NCBI RefSeq assembly: GCF_001889005.1
Contig: NZ_CP018153.1
Location: forward strand, 2,834,001 to 2,898,000
Direction: 5' to 3'
Source of the DNA: Christiangramia salexigens
Lineage (GTDB): Bacteria > Bacteroidota > Bacteroidia > Flavobacteriales > Flavobacteriaceae
DNA: 64,000 bases
Shown here: in pieces, positions 8,363 to 15,019 of the stretch
Layout of the letters: every line of letters begins with the position of its first letter
Numbering within the stretch: position 1 is the stretch's first letter
Position numbers and translations under genes: made by a program
The notes under the pieces: generated by a model
Told to the model about the DNA's origin: nothing
Database searches by the model: none
Seen by the model: only the letters and a program-made list of their open reading frames with translations

Positions 8363-8993
8363 TATTTAACTGCAGTAAACGAGACTGTGTGATCAAATCT
8401 GCCACATTATCTACCTTAAGTTTTTTAAGCAGTCTGGTTTTATAGGTGCTTACTGTTTTCTCATTAATATCCAGCGCTTCGGCAATATCTTTATTTCTCT
8501 TGCCAGATGACAACAGATTTAAGACTTCAGATTCTCTGGTAGAAAGTTTCTTGAATTTTGTAATCAATCCCTTACCTCTTGAAATACCTGAATTTAAACG
8601 CTCAGTAATTTTACGGTTCAGATAAATTCCACCTCTTGCAACCTGATAAATTGCTTTTTCCAGGGTTTCATTATCTGTATGTTTGGAAATATAACCTGCT
8701 GCTCCTGCCTTGATAGCACTTAAAGCATACATCTCTTCTGGATGTGAGCTAAAAATTAAGGTCTTCACCTCCGGAAACTCCTGCTTGATGCGCCTAATAG
8801 CGTTGATACCATTGATTTGCGGTAAATCCAATTCAACGATTAAAACATCCGGAGCTTCTTTCTCCAGTTGATTAAAAAGTTGGGTTCCGCTAGCAACTCT
8901 GCCGGTTACTTGTAGTGCCGGATTGTTCCTTAATACGCACTTAACGCCTTCGCAAATTATGGGGTGATGGTCAGCGATTAATACTCGATACAT
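8355..8993 (-). CDS. LuxR/NarL-family response regulator with Glu at the phospho-acceptor site
   Basis: 212 residues from the ATG giving MYRVLIADHHP. The N-terminal receiver domain (1-120) is followed by a GerE/LuxR helix-turn-helix (about 145-208: KLSTRESEVLNLLSSGKRN, NEKTVSTYKTRLLKKL). In the receiver the phosphorylated Asp is replaced: DVLIVELDLPQING puts Glu54 where DxxxxDxxMPxxxG has Asp, and the acidic pair is D8-H9 rather than D-D; Lys104 is retained. This suggests a form locked active or controlled without phosphate. No partner kinase gene is adjacent. An inverted repeat lies just upstream and could be its own operator. Confidence 0.92.
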   Translation of the reverse strand: MYRVLIADHHPIICEGVKCVLRNNPALQVTGRVASGTQLFNQLEKEAPDVLIVELDLPQINGINAIRRIKQEFPEVKTLIFSSHPEEMYALSAIKAGAAGYISKHTDNETLEKAIYQVARGGIYLNRKITERLNSGISRGKGLITKFKKLSTRESEVLNLLSSGKRNKDIAEALDINEKTVSTYKTRLLKKLKVDNVADLITQSRLLQLNTT

Positions 8994-9021
8994 GATTTTT
9001 CGATTAAAAGACAAGTCCGGG

Positions 9022-9050
9022 GGTAACCTGTTGATTCTTGTTTGGTTACC
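9022..9050. promoter_or_regulatory. Inverted repeat GGTAACC-N15-GGTTACC upstream of the response regulator
   Basis: Two perfect 7-base arms (9022-9028 and 9044-9050), centre to centre 22 bases, about two helical turns. It lies 29 bases before the response regulator start, a position suited to an operator for a dimeric LuxR-type regulator. Confidence 0.4.
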
Positions 9051-9108
9051 TAAAATACTGCTTTGAGGCGTGATTTAGTCGAAGTCTAGTATAATTTCGA
9101 TAAAACGT

Positions 9109-9900
9109 TTAATTCTTTAGATGAAAAGGTACTTCGCAGACGGGAATGGGAAGCATTTTGTGTTTATTGCTGCCGTTCAATCTTTTGTAAATTTCAAAAA
9201 CCTCTTTATCTCTTCCTGTAAAATCTTCAGCTTTTTTACCCTTTTCAAAATTATTCATAGCCCACTCCAATTCGTCATAGGAAGCGCCTAATTGATCTTC
9301 ATCGCTTCTGCTGTCACCAAACAAACCATCTGTTGGTGCCGCGTTCATGATCTCAGGAATTATGTTCAGGTAATCACCTAGTTCAAAAACCTCGCTTTTC
9401 ATAAGATCCGCGATCGGACTAAGGTCTACCCCGCCATCTCCATATTTTGTATAAAAACCAACTCCAAAATCTTCTACCTTATTTCCTGTTCCCGCTACAA
9501 GATATTTATGCAGGCCCGCAAAATAATACAGGGTGGTCATTCTTAGCCGCGCTCTTGAATTTGCTAAGCTAAGTTCAATAGTGTCCGATTTTCTTTGCTG
9601 AGGCATAGCGCCTTTAAATTCCTCGAAAACAGGTGTTAGGTTTATTTCCACATTGCTCACATTCGCAAAATTATGCTCCAATTCCTTAATATGTTTTTGT
9701 GCCCGGCTTATCTGGCCTTTGTCCTGATGTATAGGCATTTCAAGGCATAAGGTTGGTAGTCCTGTTTTCGCGCACAAAGTGGAGGTTACAGCAGAATCTA
9801 TACCGCCACTAACTCCAACTACGAATCCGTTCATATTAGCTTTGGTAGCATATTCTTTAAGCCATGTAATGATGTGTTCTGCTACTTTTTCCGTGCGCAT
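9109..9900 (-). CDS. nadE: NH3-dependent NAD+ synthetase
   Basis: Last step of NAD synthesis: amidates deamido-NAD with ammonia and ATP. 263 residues, the short ammonia-using form without a glutaminase domain. The ATP pyrophosphatase loop SGGIDS is at residues 31-36; SRARLRMTTLYYFAG and VAGTGNKVEDFGVGFYTKYG are the deamido-NAD and ATP-binding stretches, followed by LSPIADLMKSEVFELG. It is divergent from gldB, sharing a 106-base intergenic region. Confidence 0.95.
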   Translation of the reverse strand: MRTEKVAEHIITWLKEYATKANMNGFVVGVSGGIDSAVTSTLCAKTGLPTLCLEMPIHQDKGQISRAQKHIKELEHNFANVSNVEINLTPVFEEFKGAMPQQRKSDTIELSLANSRARLRMTTLYYFAGLHKYLVAGTGNKVEDFGVGFYTKYGDGGVDLSPIADLMKSEVFELGDYLNIIPEIMNAAPTDGLFGDSRSDEDQLGASYDELEWAMNNFEKGKKAEDFTGRDKEVFEIYKRLNGSNKHKMLPIPVCEVPFHLKN

Positions 9901-9941
9901 AATTTTGGGTCATTAAGTTTGTAAGTAATACCTTTGCCACA

Positions 9942-9949
9942 CAAATCTA
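9942..9949 (-). promoter_or_regulatory. -7 promoter element (TAGATTTG) for nadE
   Basis: Minus-strand TAGATTTG fits TAnnTTTG and lies 41 bases before the nadE ATG. The nearest TTG for a -33 box is about 25 bases further upstream, slightly beyond the usual range. Confidence 0.45.
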
Positions 9950-10006
9950 ACATTTAAAGCTAATCTTTAAAAGTCAAGTGCGTTAAAGCCGTCATAATAC
10001 AGAGCT

Positions 10007-10966
10007 ATGCTGAAGAAATGCTGCTTTTTAATAATTATTTTAGGTCTTATTTCCTGTGATAAACGTTCGGAAACCGAGGCTAAAATTGAAGAAGTTAAGG
10101 CTGATTTTGAGGTTGTGCGATTCGATCAAAAATTTGCAAACTCAGACGAAGCTGGATTGGCTGATCTTAAAAAGGAATATCCTTTCCTTTTTCCTGCACG
10201 ATATCCCGATAGCGTTTGGGTGCAGAAATTAAACGATACCATACAGCAGGAGATAGAAACTGAAGTACAAAAGGTTTTTCCTGAATTCTCTGTTCAGAAT
10301 GATGATTTGCATAGTCTTTTTCAACATGTGAAATTTTATTTTCCCGAATTTAAAGTGCCCGATGTGTTCACGGTAACTTCTGAAGTAGATTATAAGAATC
10401 AGGTGATCTACACCGGTGATTACTTATTCGTTTCTCTGGATACCTATCTTGGAGAAGAGCATAAGTTTTATATGGGAATACAAGAGTACCTGAAGAAGAA
10501 TTTTAAGAGTGAACAAATCGCTGTGGATGCCGCGGCAGAAATTGCGAAAAAATATGTGCCTAAGGCAGAATCCAGAACCTTTTTGTCGCATATGCTTTAC
10601 TACGGTAAGATCTTATATTTAAAAGATCTCTTTATTCCGTTCAAGAGTGATGCGCAAAAGATGGGATATAGGGAAAAAGAAATGGAATGGGCGAATGCTA
10701 ATGAAGCTCAGATCTGGAGGTATTTCATAGAAAATGAACTGCTGTATGATACAGATTCAGAATTGTATTCGAGATTTCTCTATCCGGCACCATTTTCGAA
10801 ATTTTATCTACAGCTGGATGCAGAATCGCCTTCCAGGCTGGGGCAGTATATTGGCTGGAATATTATCAGGTCTTATATGGAAAAGAATGATGTTTCTATT
10901 TTAAAGATGCTTAATACTCCGGCGGAAGAAATATTTAATAAAGCGAACTATAAACCAAAGAAGTAA
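10007..10966 (+). CDS. gldB: Gliding motility lipoprotein GldB
   Basis: 319-residue lipoprotein: signal peptide with lipobox LISC (Cys17) and mature N-terminus CDKRSE. The mature part matches GldB, with the conserved FEVVRFDQKF near the start, EYPFLFPARYPDSVW and a C-terminal WNIIRSYMEKN. GldB is essential for gliding motility and T9SS-linked surface dynamics in Flavobacterium johnsoniae; its exact mechanism is not settled. It heads a tightly packed set with gldC (1-base overlap TAATG) and a small unknown gene. Confidence 0.93.
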   Translation: MLKKCCFLIIILGLISCDKRSETEAKIEEVKADFEVVRFDQKFANSDEAGLADLKKEYPFLFPARYPDSVWVQKLNDTIQQEIETEVQKVFPEFSVQNDDLHSLFQHVKFYFPEFKVPDVFTVTSEVDYKNQVIYTGDYLFVSLDTYLGEEHKFYMGIQEYLKKNFKSEQIAVDAAAEIAKKYVPKAESRTFLSHMLYYGKILYLKDLFIPFKSDAQKMGYREKEMEWANANEAQIWRYFIENELLYDTDSELYSRFLYPAPFSKFYLQLDAESPSRLGQYIGWNIIRSYMEKNDVSILKMLNTPAEEIFNKANYKPKK

Positions 10967-11304
10967 TGGCCAATTATAAGAAATCTGAAATTAATATCGA
11001 AGTAGTTACCGATGAGAACCATGTTCCGGAGAACATTACATGGAGTGCAGAAGACGGTAATGTTTATAAAGAAGAAGCCAAGGCCTTGATGTTATCTGTT
11101 TGGGATAGTAAACAACAGGAAACTTTGAGAATAGACCTTTGGACCAAGGAAATGCCTGTAGATGAAATGAAAAAATTCTTTCATCAAACCCTGGTTTCTA
11201 TGAGTGATACATACTATCGTTCTACGCAGGATGATAAGATGAGAGATACTATGAAGGATTTCTGCGATTATTTCGCTGAAAAAACTGAAATAAAAAAGTC
11301 ATAA
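10966..11304 (+). CDS. gldC: Gliding motility protein GldC
   Basis: 112-residue soluble protein without a signal peptide. The start MANYKKSEINIEVVTDEN and the central WSAEDGNVYKEEAKALMLSV, then LRIDLWTKEMPVDEMKKFF, are characteristic of GldC. It enhances, but is not strictly required for, gliding in F. johnsoniae. Translational coupling to gldB is indicated by the shared base at the stop/start junction. Confidence 0.93.
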   Translation: MANYKKSEINIEVVTDENHVPENITWSAEDGNVYKEEAKALMLSVWDSKQQETLRIDLWTKEMPVDEMKKFFHQTLVSMSDTYYRSTQDDKMRDTMKDFCDYFAEKTEIKKS

Positions 11305-11673
11305 GTGAAAAAGCTCATTTTCGTATATAATGCAAATTCTGGCAGGCTCAACTCTTGTATGGATTCCCTTCATAAATTGTTGCAGCCTTCCACCTACGAT
11401 TGCGAATTATGCGATTTAACACATGGAGTTTTTTCAGAAAAAACCGAATGGAAGGATTTTAGAAAAGAATTGGAGGTTGAAACCGAGTTCTTACACAAGG
11501 ATGAATTCAAAAAGACCTATGCCTCTAAGTTTGGTCATAAATATGATTATCCGGTGATCCTCGCTGAAACCCATCATGGTATAGAGCTTATTATCTCAAA
11601 GGATGAGTTGTCGTTTATTAATTCGGTAGACGAATTGATTCAGCAAATAAAGAATGCTCTAAATTCAGGATGA
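11305..11673 (+). CDS. Conserved hypothetical protein downstream of gldC
   Basis: 122 residues starting with GTG directly after the gldC stop codon. I do not recognise a named family. Visible features: start KKLIFVYNANSGRLNSCMDSLH, a pair of Cys in YDCELCDLTHG (about residues 31-41), and a C-terminal half with YPVILAETHHGIELIISKDEL. The Cys pair and the alternating strand/helix pattern could suit a small thioredoxin-like or metal-binding fold, but that is a guess. The last 9 bases overlap the convergent engB gene. Position implies cotranscription with gldB and gldC. Confidence 0.75.
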   Translation: MKKLIFVYNANSGRLNSCMDSLHKLLQPSTYDCELCDLTHGVFSEKTEWKDFRKELEVETEFLHKDEFKKTYASKFGHKYDYPVILAETHHGIELIISKDELSFINSVDELIQQIKNALNSG

Positions 11674-12279
11674 TTTAAGAGAATTCAGTTTTAGATTAAT
11701 ATCGTCAATATAATCTAGCACATCATCCTGGCCGAGGCTTGCAGTTGCCGAGGTAATGAAGTATTCTGGCATTTCCTCCCAGACTTCCAGCATTTCTGCT
11801 TTATAATTTGAGATATTCTCCTCAAGAACTTTTGGTTTCAACTTATCAGCCTTAGTGAAAATTATACAAAATGGAATCGCATGCTCGCCGAGCCATTGCA
11901 TAAATTCCATATCTATAGGCTGAGGTTTATGTCTGGAGTCTATTAAAACAAAGGCACACACCATCTGAGTTCTTTTTTCAAAGTAGGCGGTGATGAACTT
12001 TTGAAAAACCTTTTTAGTGGATTTAGAAACCTGAGCGTACCCATAACCCGGAAGATCTACAAGATGCCAGTTTTTATTGATGAGAAAATGATTGATCAAT
12101 TGGGTTTTTCCCGGTTTGGCTGAAGTCTTGGCAAGAGATTTTCTTCCCGTAAGCATATTGATAAGGGAAGATTTTCCTACGTTACTTCTTCCGATAAAAG
12201 CGTATTCGGGGAGTGTGCTATTGGGGCATTGGTCAACCTTGGAATTGCTGACTACAAATTCTGCCGTTTTGATCTTCAT
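11665..12279 (-). CDS. engB: Ribosome biogenesis GTPase EngB (YihA/YsxC)
   Basis: 204-residue TRAFAC GTPase needed for large ribosomal subunit assembly. G1 loop GRSNVGKSS at residues 30-38, G3 DLPGYG, G4 TKAD and a G5-like TSATASLG are all present in order. The length is normal. The gene starts 3 bases after the stop of the alpha/beta hydrolase gene, so the two form an operon read toward gldC. Confidence 0.96.
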   Translation of the reverse strand: MKIKTAEFVVSNSKVDQCPNSTLPEYAFIGRSNVGKSSLINMLTGRKSLAKTSAKPGKTQLINHFLINKNWHLVDLPGYGYAQVSKSTKKVFQKFITAYFEKRTQMVCAFVLIDSRHKPQPIDMEFMQWLGEHAIPFCIIFTKADKLKPKVLEENISNYKAEMLEVWEEMPEYFITSATASLGQDDVLDYIDDINLKLNSLKSS

Positions 12280-12282
12280 AAT

Positions 12283-13047
12283 TTAGAATTTTCTTTCCTC
12301 AAACCATTTTTGAAGCAACTGGTTAAATTCTTCGGGATGCTCCATCATTGCAGCATGTCCACATTTGTCTATCCAGTAAAGGTCCGAATCAGGTAAAAGT
12401 CTGTCGAAATCTTCTGCTACCTCCGGAGGCGTAACGGTGTCGTTCTTTCCCCAAATAATACAGGTAGGAGTTTTCATTTTTGGAAGGTCTTTCGCCATAT
12501 TGTGGCGAATAGCACTTTTGGCAATAGCCAGGGTTTTTACCAATTTGTTTCTGTCGCCTACGGTTTCATAAACTTCATCTACAATTTCTTTAGTAGCTAC
12601 CTCAGGGTCATAAAAAACAGCTTCGGCTTTCTTTTTAATGAACTCATAATCACCACGTCTTGGGTAACTTTCACCCATGGCATTTTCATATAAGCCTGAA
12701 CTTCCTGTAATGACCAAAGCTTTAACTACTTCGGGGAACATTTTGGTAGCCAGAAGTGCGATATGTCCACCCAGGGAATTCCCTAAGAGGATCACATTTT
12801 CATAGCCTTTATAATCTATAAATTCTTTTAAATACCTGGCGAAAGTGCCAACGCTGGTTTTTAATAACGACATTGAGTAAAGCGGTAATTCCGGGATTAA
12901 AACTTTATAACCTTTCTCCGGAAAATAATCCACTACACCATCAAAATTACTCAGGCCTCCCATGAGTCCGTGAAGAATAACAATCGGAGTGCCTTCGCCT
13001 TTTTCAAGATATGTGAATTTTCCCTCTTGCCTTAAGTGATCTTTCAT
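12283..13047 (-). CDS. Alpha/beta hydrolase
   Basis: 254-residue cytosolic hydrolase. Oxyanion HGLMGG (residues about 26-31), nucleophile elbow GNSLGGH, acid in WGKNDTVTP and catalytic His in KCGHAAMMEHPEEF form a complete triad. The substrate is unknown. It is divergent from mraZ and shares the 291-base regulatory region; in Bacteroidota such a hydrolase is commonly found beside the dcw cluster. Confidence 0.9.
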   Translation of the reverse strand: MKDHLRQEGKFTYLEKGEGTPIVILHGLMGGLSNFDGVVDYFPEKGYKVLIPELPLYSMSLLKTSVGTFARYLKEFIDYKGYENVILLGNSLGGHIALLATKMFPEVVKALVITGSSGLYENAMGESYPRRGDYEFIKKKAEAVFYDPEVATKEIVDEVYETVGDRNKLVKTLAIAKSAIRHNMAKDLPKMKTPTCIIWGKNDTVTPPEVAEDFDRLLPDSDLYWIDKCGHAAMMEHPEEFNQLLQKWFEERKF

Positions 13048-13174
13048 TGATAGCCTTTGCGGTTAGCAATCGCAAATATAGCGATTTCGATACAAGTATA
13101 ATCATTTTTGCTCAACTGCAAAGGCATTTTTCCTAAGTGGGAAAAAGGAAAGCGGTTACTTTTTTAAAACTTTA

Positions 13175-13192
13175 TTATCCACATTCTACCAC
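13175..13192 (-). promoter_or_regulatory. Two opposite-strand GTGG boxes with an embedded DnaA-box match
   Basis: On the minus strand GTGGTA (13187-13192) and GTGGAT (13177-13182) repeat with a 10-base period. The same bases contain TTATCCACA (13175-13183), a perfect DnaA box on the plus strand. They mirror the plus-strand GTGG array before mraZ and lie between mraZ and the divergent hydrolase gene. Confidence 0.45.
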
Positions 13193-13276
13193 CTTTTTTC
13201 AAAATCCTGAATCATAAGTAAATAGGGCTATTTCAAAGGTATTCAATCACTTGGAGAAGCAAAACTTATCAACATT

Positions 13277-13302
13277 GTGGTAAAAAGTGGTAAATTGTGG
13301 TA
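13277..13302 (+). promoter_or_regulatory. Probable MraZ operator: three GTGGTA direct repeats
   Basis: GTGGTA occurs at 13277, 13287 and 13297, an exact 10-base period, i.e. TGGTA-N5-TGGTA-N5-TGGTA. This is the layout of known MraZ sites (TGGGN repeats with 5-base spacers in E. coli). The array sits immediately upstream of the -7 element of the dcw operon, so binding would block it. A fourth GTGGTA covers the mraZ start codon at 13339. Confidence 0.7.
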
Positions 13303-13312
13303 TTATTTTCAA

Positions 13313-13320
13313 TATATTTG
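13313..13320 (+). promoter_or_regulatory. -7 promoter element (TATATTTG) of the dcw cluster
   Basis: Perfect TAnnTTTG match, 18 bases before the mraZ GTG. The only nearby TTG (13295-13297) is 15 bases upstream and overlaps the last operator repeat. Confidence 0.55.
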
Positions 13321-13338
13321 GCTTTATAAAGCTTAATC

Positions 13339-13806
13339 GTGGTAAATCTCATAGGAACATACGAATGCAAGGTAGATGCAAAAGGCCGGTTAATGGTGCC
13401 TTCTGCATTGAAAAAGCAATTAGCGCCTATGTTGCAGGAGGGATTTGTGATAAAGCGCTCTGTTTTTCAGGATTGCCTTGAGTTGTATCCTATGAGTGAA
13501 TGGAATGTACTCATGGGGAAGATGAATAAGCTTAACAGGTTTAAGAAGAAGAATAACGATTTTATTAGAAAGTTTACTGCCGGAGTGAAGACCGTTGATG
13601 TAGATACAAATGGCAGGCTTTTGATACCAAAAGATCTGACAGCTTTTGCCGGAATTGAGAAAGAGATCGTGATCTCATCGGCGATTAACATTGTGGAGAT
13701 CTGGGATAAAAATAAATATGAAAATGCCCTTGAGGCCGCTTCAGATGATTTTGCCGATCTGGCTGAAGAGGTGATGGGAAATGATGATCTGGATGGAATA
13801 TCATAA
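13339..13806 (+). CDS. mraZ: Transcriptional regulator MraZ
   Basis: 155 residues from a GTG start. Two AbrB-like half domains are seen with their DxxGR signatures: DAKGRLMVP (13-21) and DTNGRLLIP (89-97). MraZ forms a ring and represses its own division and cell wall cluster in other bacteria. It heads the dcw operon, overlaps rsmH by 14 bases and has a matching repeat array in front of it. Another open frame beginning at 13287 is a shadow. Confidence 0.95.
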   Translation: MVNLIGTYECKVDAKGRLMVPSALKKQLAPMLQEGFVIKRSVFQDCLELYPMSEWNVLMGKMNKLNRFKKKNNDFIRKFTAGVKTVDVDTNGRLLIPKDLTAFAGIEKEIVISSAINIVEIWDKNKYENALEAASDDFADLAEEVMGNDDLDGIS

Positions 13807-14689
13807 CCCCGTATTATTAAAGGAGTCTGTAGATGGTTTGGATATCAAACCAGACGGAATCTATGTGGATGTGACTTTTGGTGGTGGCGGGCATTCTCGT
13901 GAAATATTGAAAAGACTTGGAGAAGGCGGCAGATTGTACGCCTTTGATCAGGATAAGGATGCTCTGGAGAATAAAATTGATGATAGTCGTTTCACGCTTA
14001 TCAATGAAAACTTCAGATTCCTAAAGCGTTTTTTGAGGTTTTATGGTGTAAAGCAGGTGGATGGAATATTAGGTGACTTTGGTGTTTCCTCTCATCAATT
14101 CAATGAGGCTGAACGAGGTTTTAGTACGAGGTTCGATGCTAAGCTGGATATGAGAATGAACCAGGGGAGTCAGTTAAGCGCTTATGAAGTGATCAATGAA
14201 TATGATGAAGAGCAGTTGAAAAAGTTGTTCTATGCGTATGCCGATTTAAAAAATGCTCCAAAGCTTTCACGGGTTATTGTAGCTGAAAGAAGTAAGGGTC
14301 CTATTGAAACCAGTGAGCAGTTAAACGAGTTGTTGAAACCATTATTGTTTAAAGGAAAAGAAAATAAGATTCTGGCGCAGATCTATCAGGCGATACGGAT
14401 CGAGGTGAATCAGGAAATAGAGGTTCTTAAAGAATTTTTACTGCAAACCGAGGAGCTTTTAAAGCCGGGTGGAAGACTGAGTTTGATCTCGTATCACTCA
14501 TTAGAGGATCGTTTGGTAAAGAGGTATATAAGGAGTGGTTTGTTTGAAGGAGAACCTGAGAAAGATATGTTTGGGAATGTATTCGTGCCATTTAAAAAAG
14601 TAAAAGGACTCGTGGTTCCTTCTAAAGAGGAAATAAAGGAAAACAACAGGGCGAGAAGTGCCAAATTAAGAATTGCAACCAAATTGTAA
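13793..14689 (+). CDS. rsmH: 16S rRNA (cytosine-1402-N4)-methyltransferase RsmH
   Basis: 298 residues from ATG 13793 (MEYHNPVLL, the family's conserved start); an ATG four codons earlier gives an atypical N-terminus. SAM-binding motif YVDVTFGGGGHS at residues 24-35, DGILGDFGVSSHQF, and near the C-terminus SYHSLEDRLVKRY with GRLSL before it. It methylates C1402 of 16S rRNA and fine-tunes start codon choice. Overlaps mraZ. Confidence 0.96.
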   Translation: MEYHNPVLLKESVDGLDIKPDGIYVDVTFGGGGHSREILKRLGEGGRLYAFDQDKDALENKIDDSRFTLINENFRFLKRFLRFYGVKQVDGILGDFGVSSHQFNEAERGFSTRFDAKLDMRMNQGSQLSAYEVINEYDEEQLKKLFYAYADLKNAPKLSRVIVAERSKGPIETSEQLNELLKPLLFKGKENKILAQIYQAIRIEVNQEIEVLKEFLLQTEELLKPGGRLSLISYHSLEDRLVKRYIRSGLFEGEPEKDMFGNVFVPFKKVKGLVVPSKEEIKENNRARSAKLRIATKL

Positions 14690-14695
14690 TTATTA

Positions 14696-15013
14696 ATGAA
14701 AAAAGGTTTTTACAACATACTAAAGGCTAATTTTTTAATTAGCAATGATGCAGTAAAGAACTGGCGTTTCATTGTTTTCTGCACCGTGCTGGCAATAATT
14801 ATGATCGCCAGTTCCCACAGTGCAGAAAGAAAGGTACATGAAATCGCAAAACTGAATAATGAAGTGAGAGAATTGAGGAGTGAATTTGTTGAAAGACGAT
14901 CAGATCTAATGAAGATCAAAATGGAGTCTACCATTACAGAGAAAATGGCAGATAAAGGGATTGGGCCATCAGATACCCCACCCAATAAAGTAAGAGTGAT
15001 AATAAAAGATTAA
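14696..15013 (+). CDS. ftsL: FtsL-like cell division protein
   Basis: 105-residue bitopic protein: short cytosolic N-terminus, a hydrophobic segment (FIVFCTVLAIIMIASS, about residues 23-38) and a periplasmic coiled coil rich in Leu/Glu (KLNNEVRELRSEFVERRSDL). Primary sequence is poorly conserved in this family, so the call rests on topology, coiled coil and position between rsmH and ftsI. FtsL works with FtsB and FtsQ to activate the septal FtsW-FtsI synthase. Confidence 0.85.
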   Translation: MKKGFYNILKANFLISNDAVKNWRFIVFCTVLAIIMIASSHSAERKVHEIAKLNNEVRELRSEFVERRSDLMKIKMESTITEKMADKGIGPSDTPPNKVRVIIKD

Positions 15014-15019
15014 CCTCCA

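Noticed and set aside
13287-13481. Open frame overlapping the start of mraZ
   Set aside because: It lies in another frame of mraZ and begins inside the operator repeats; mraZ has full family motifs.
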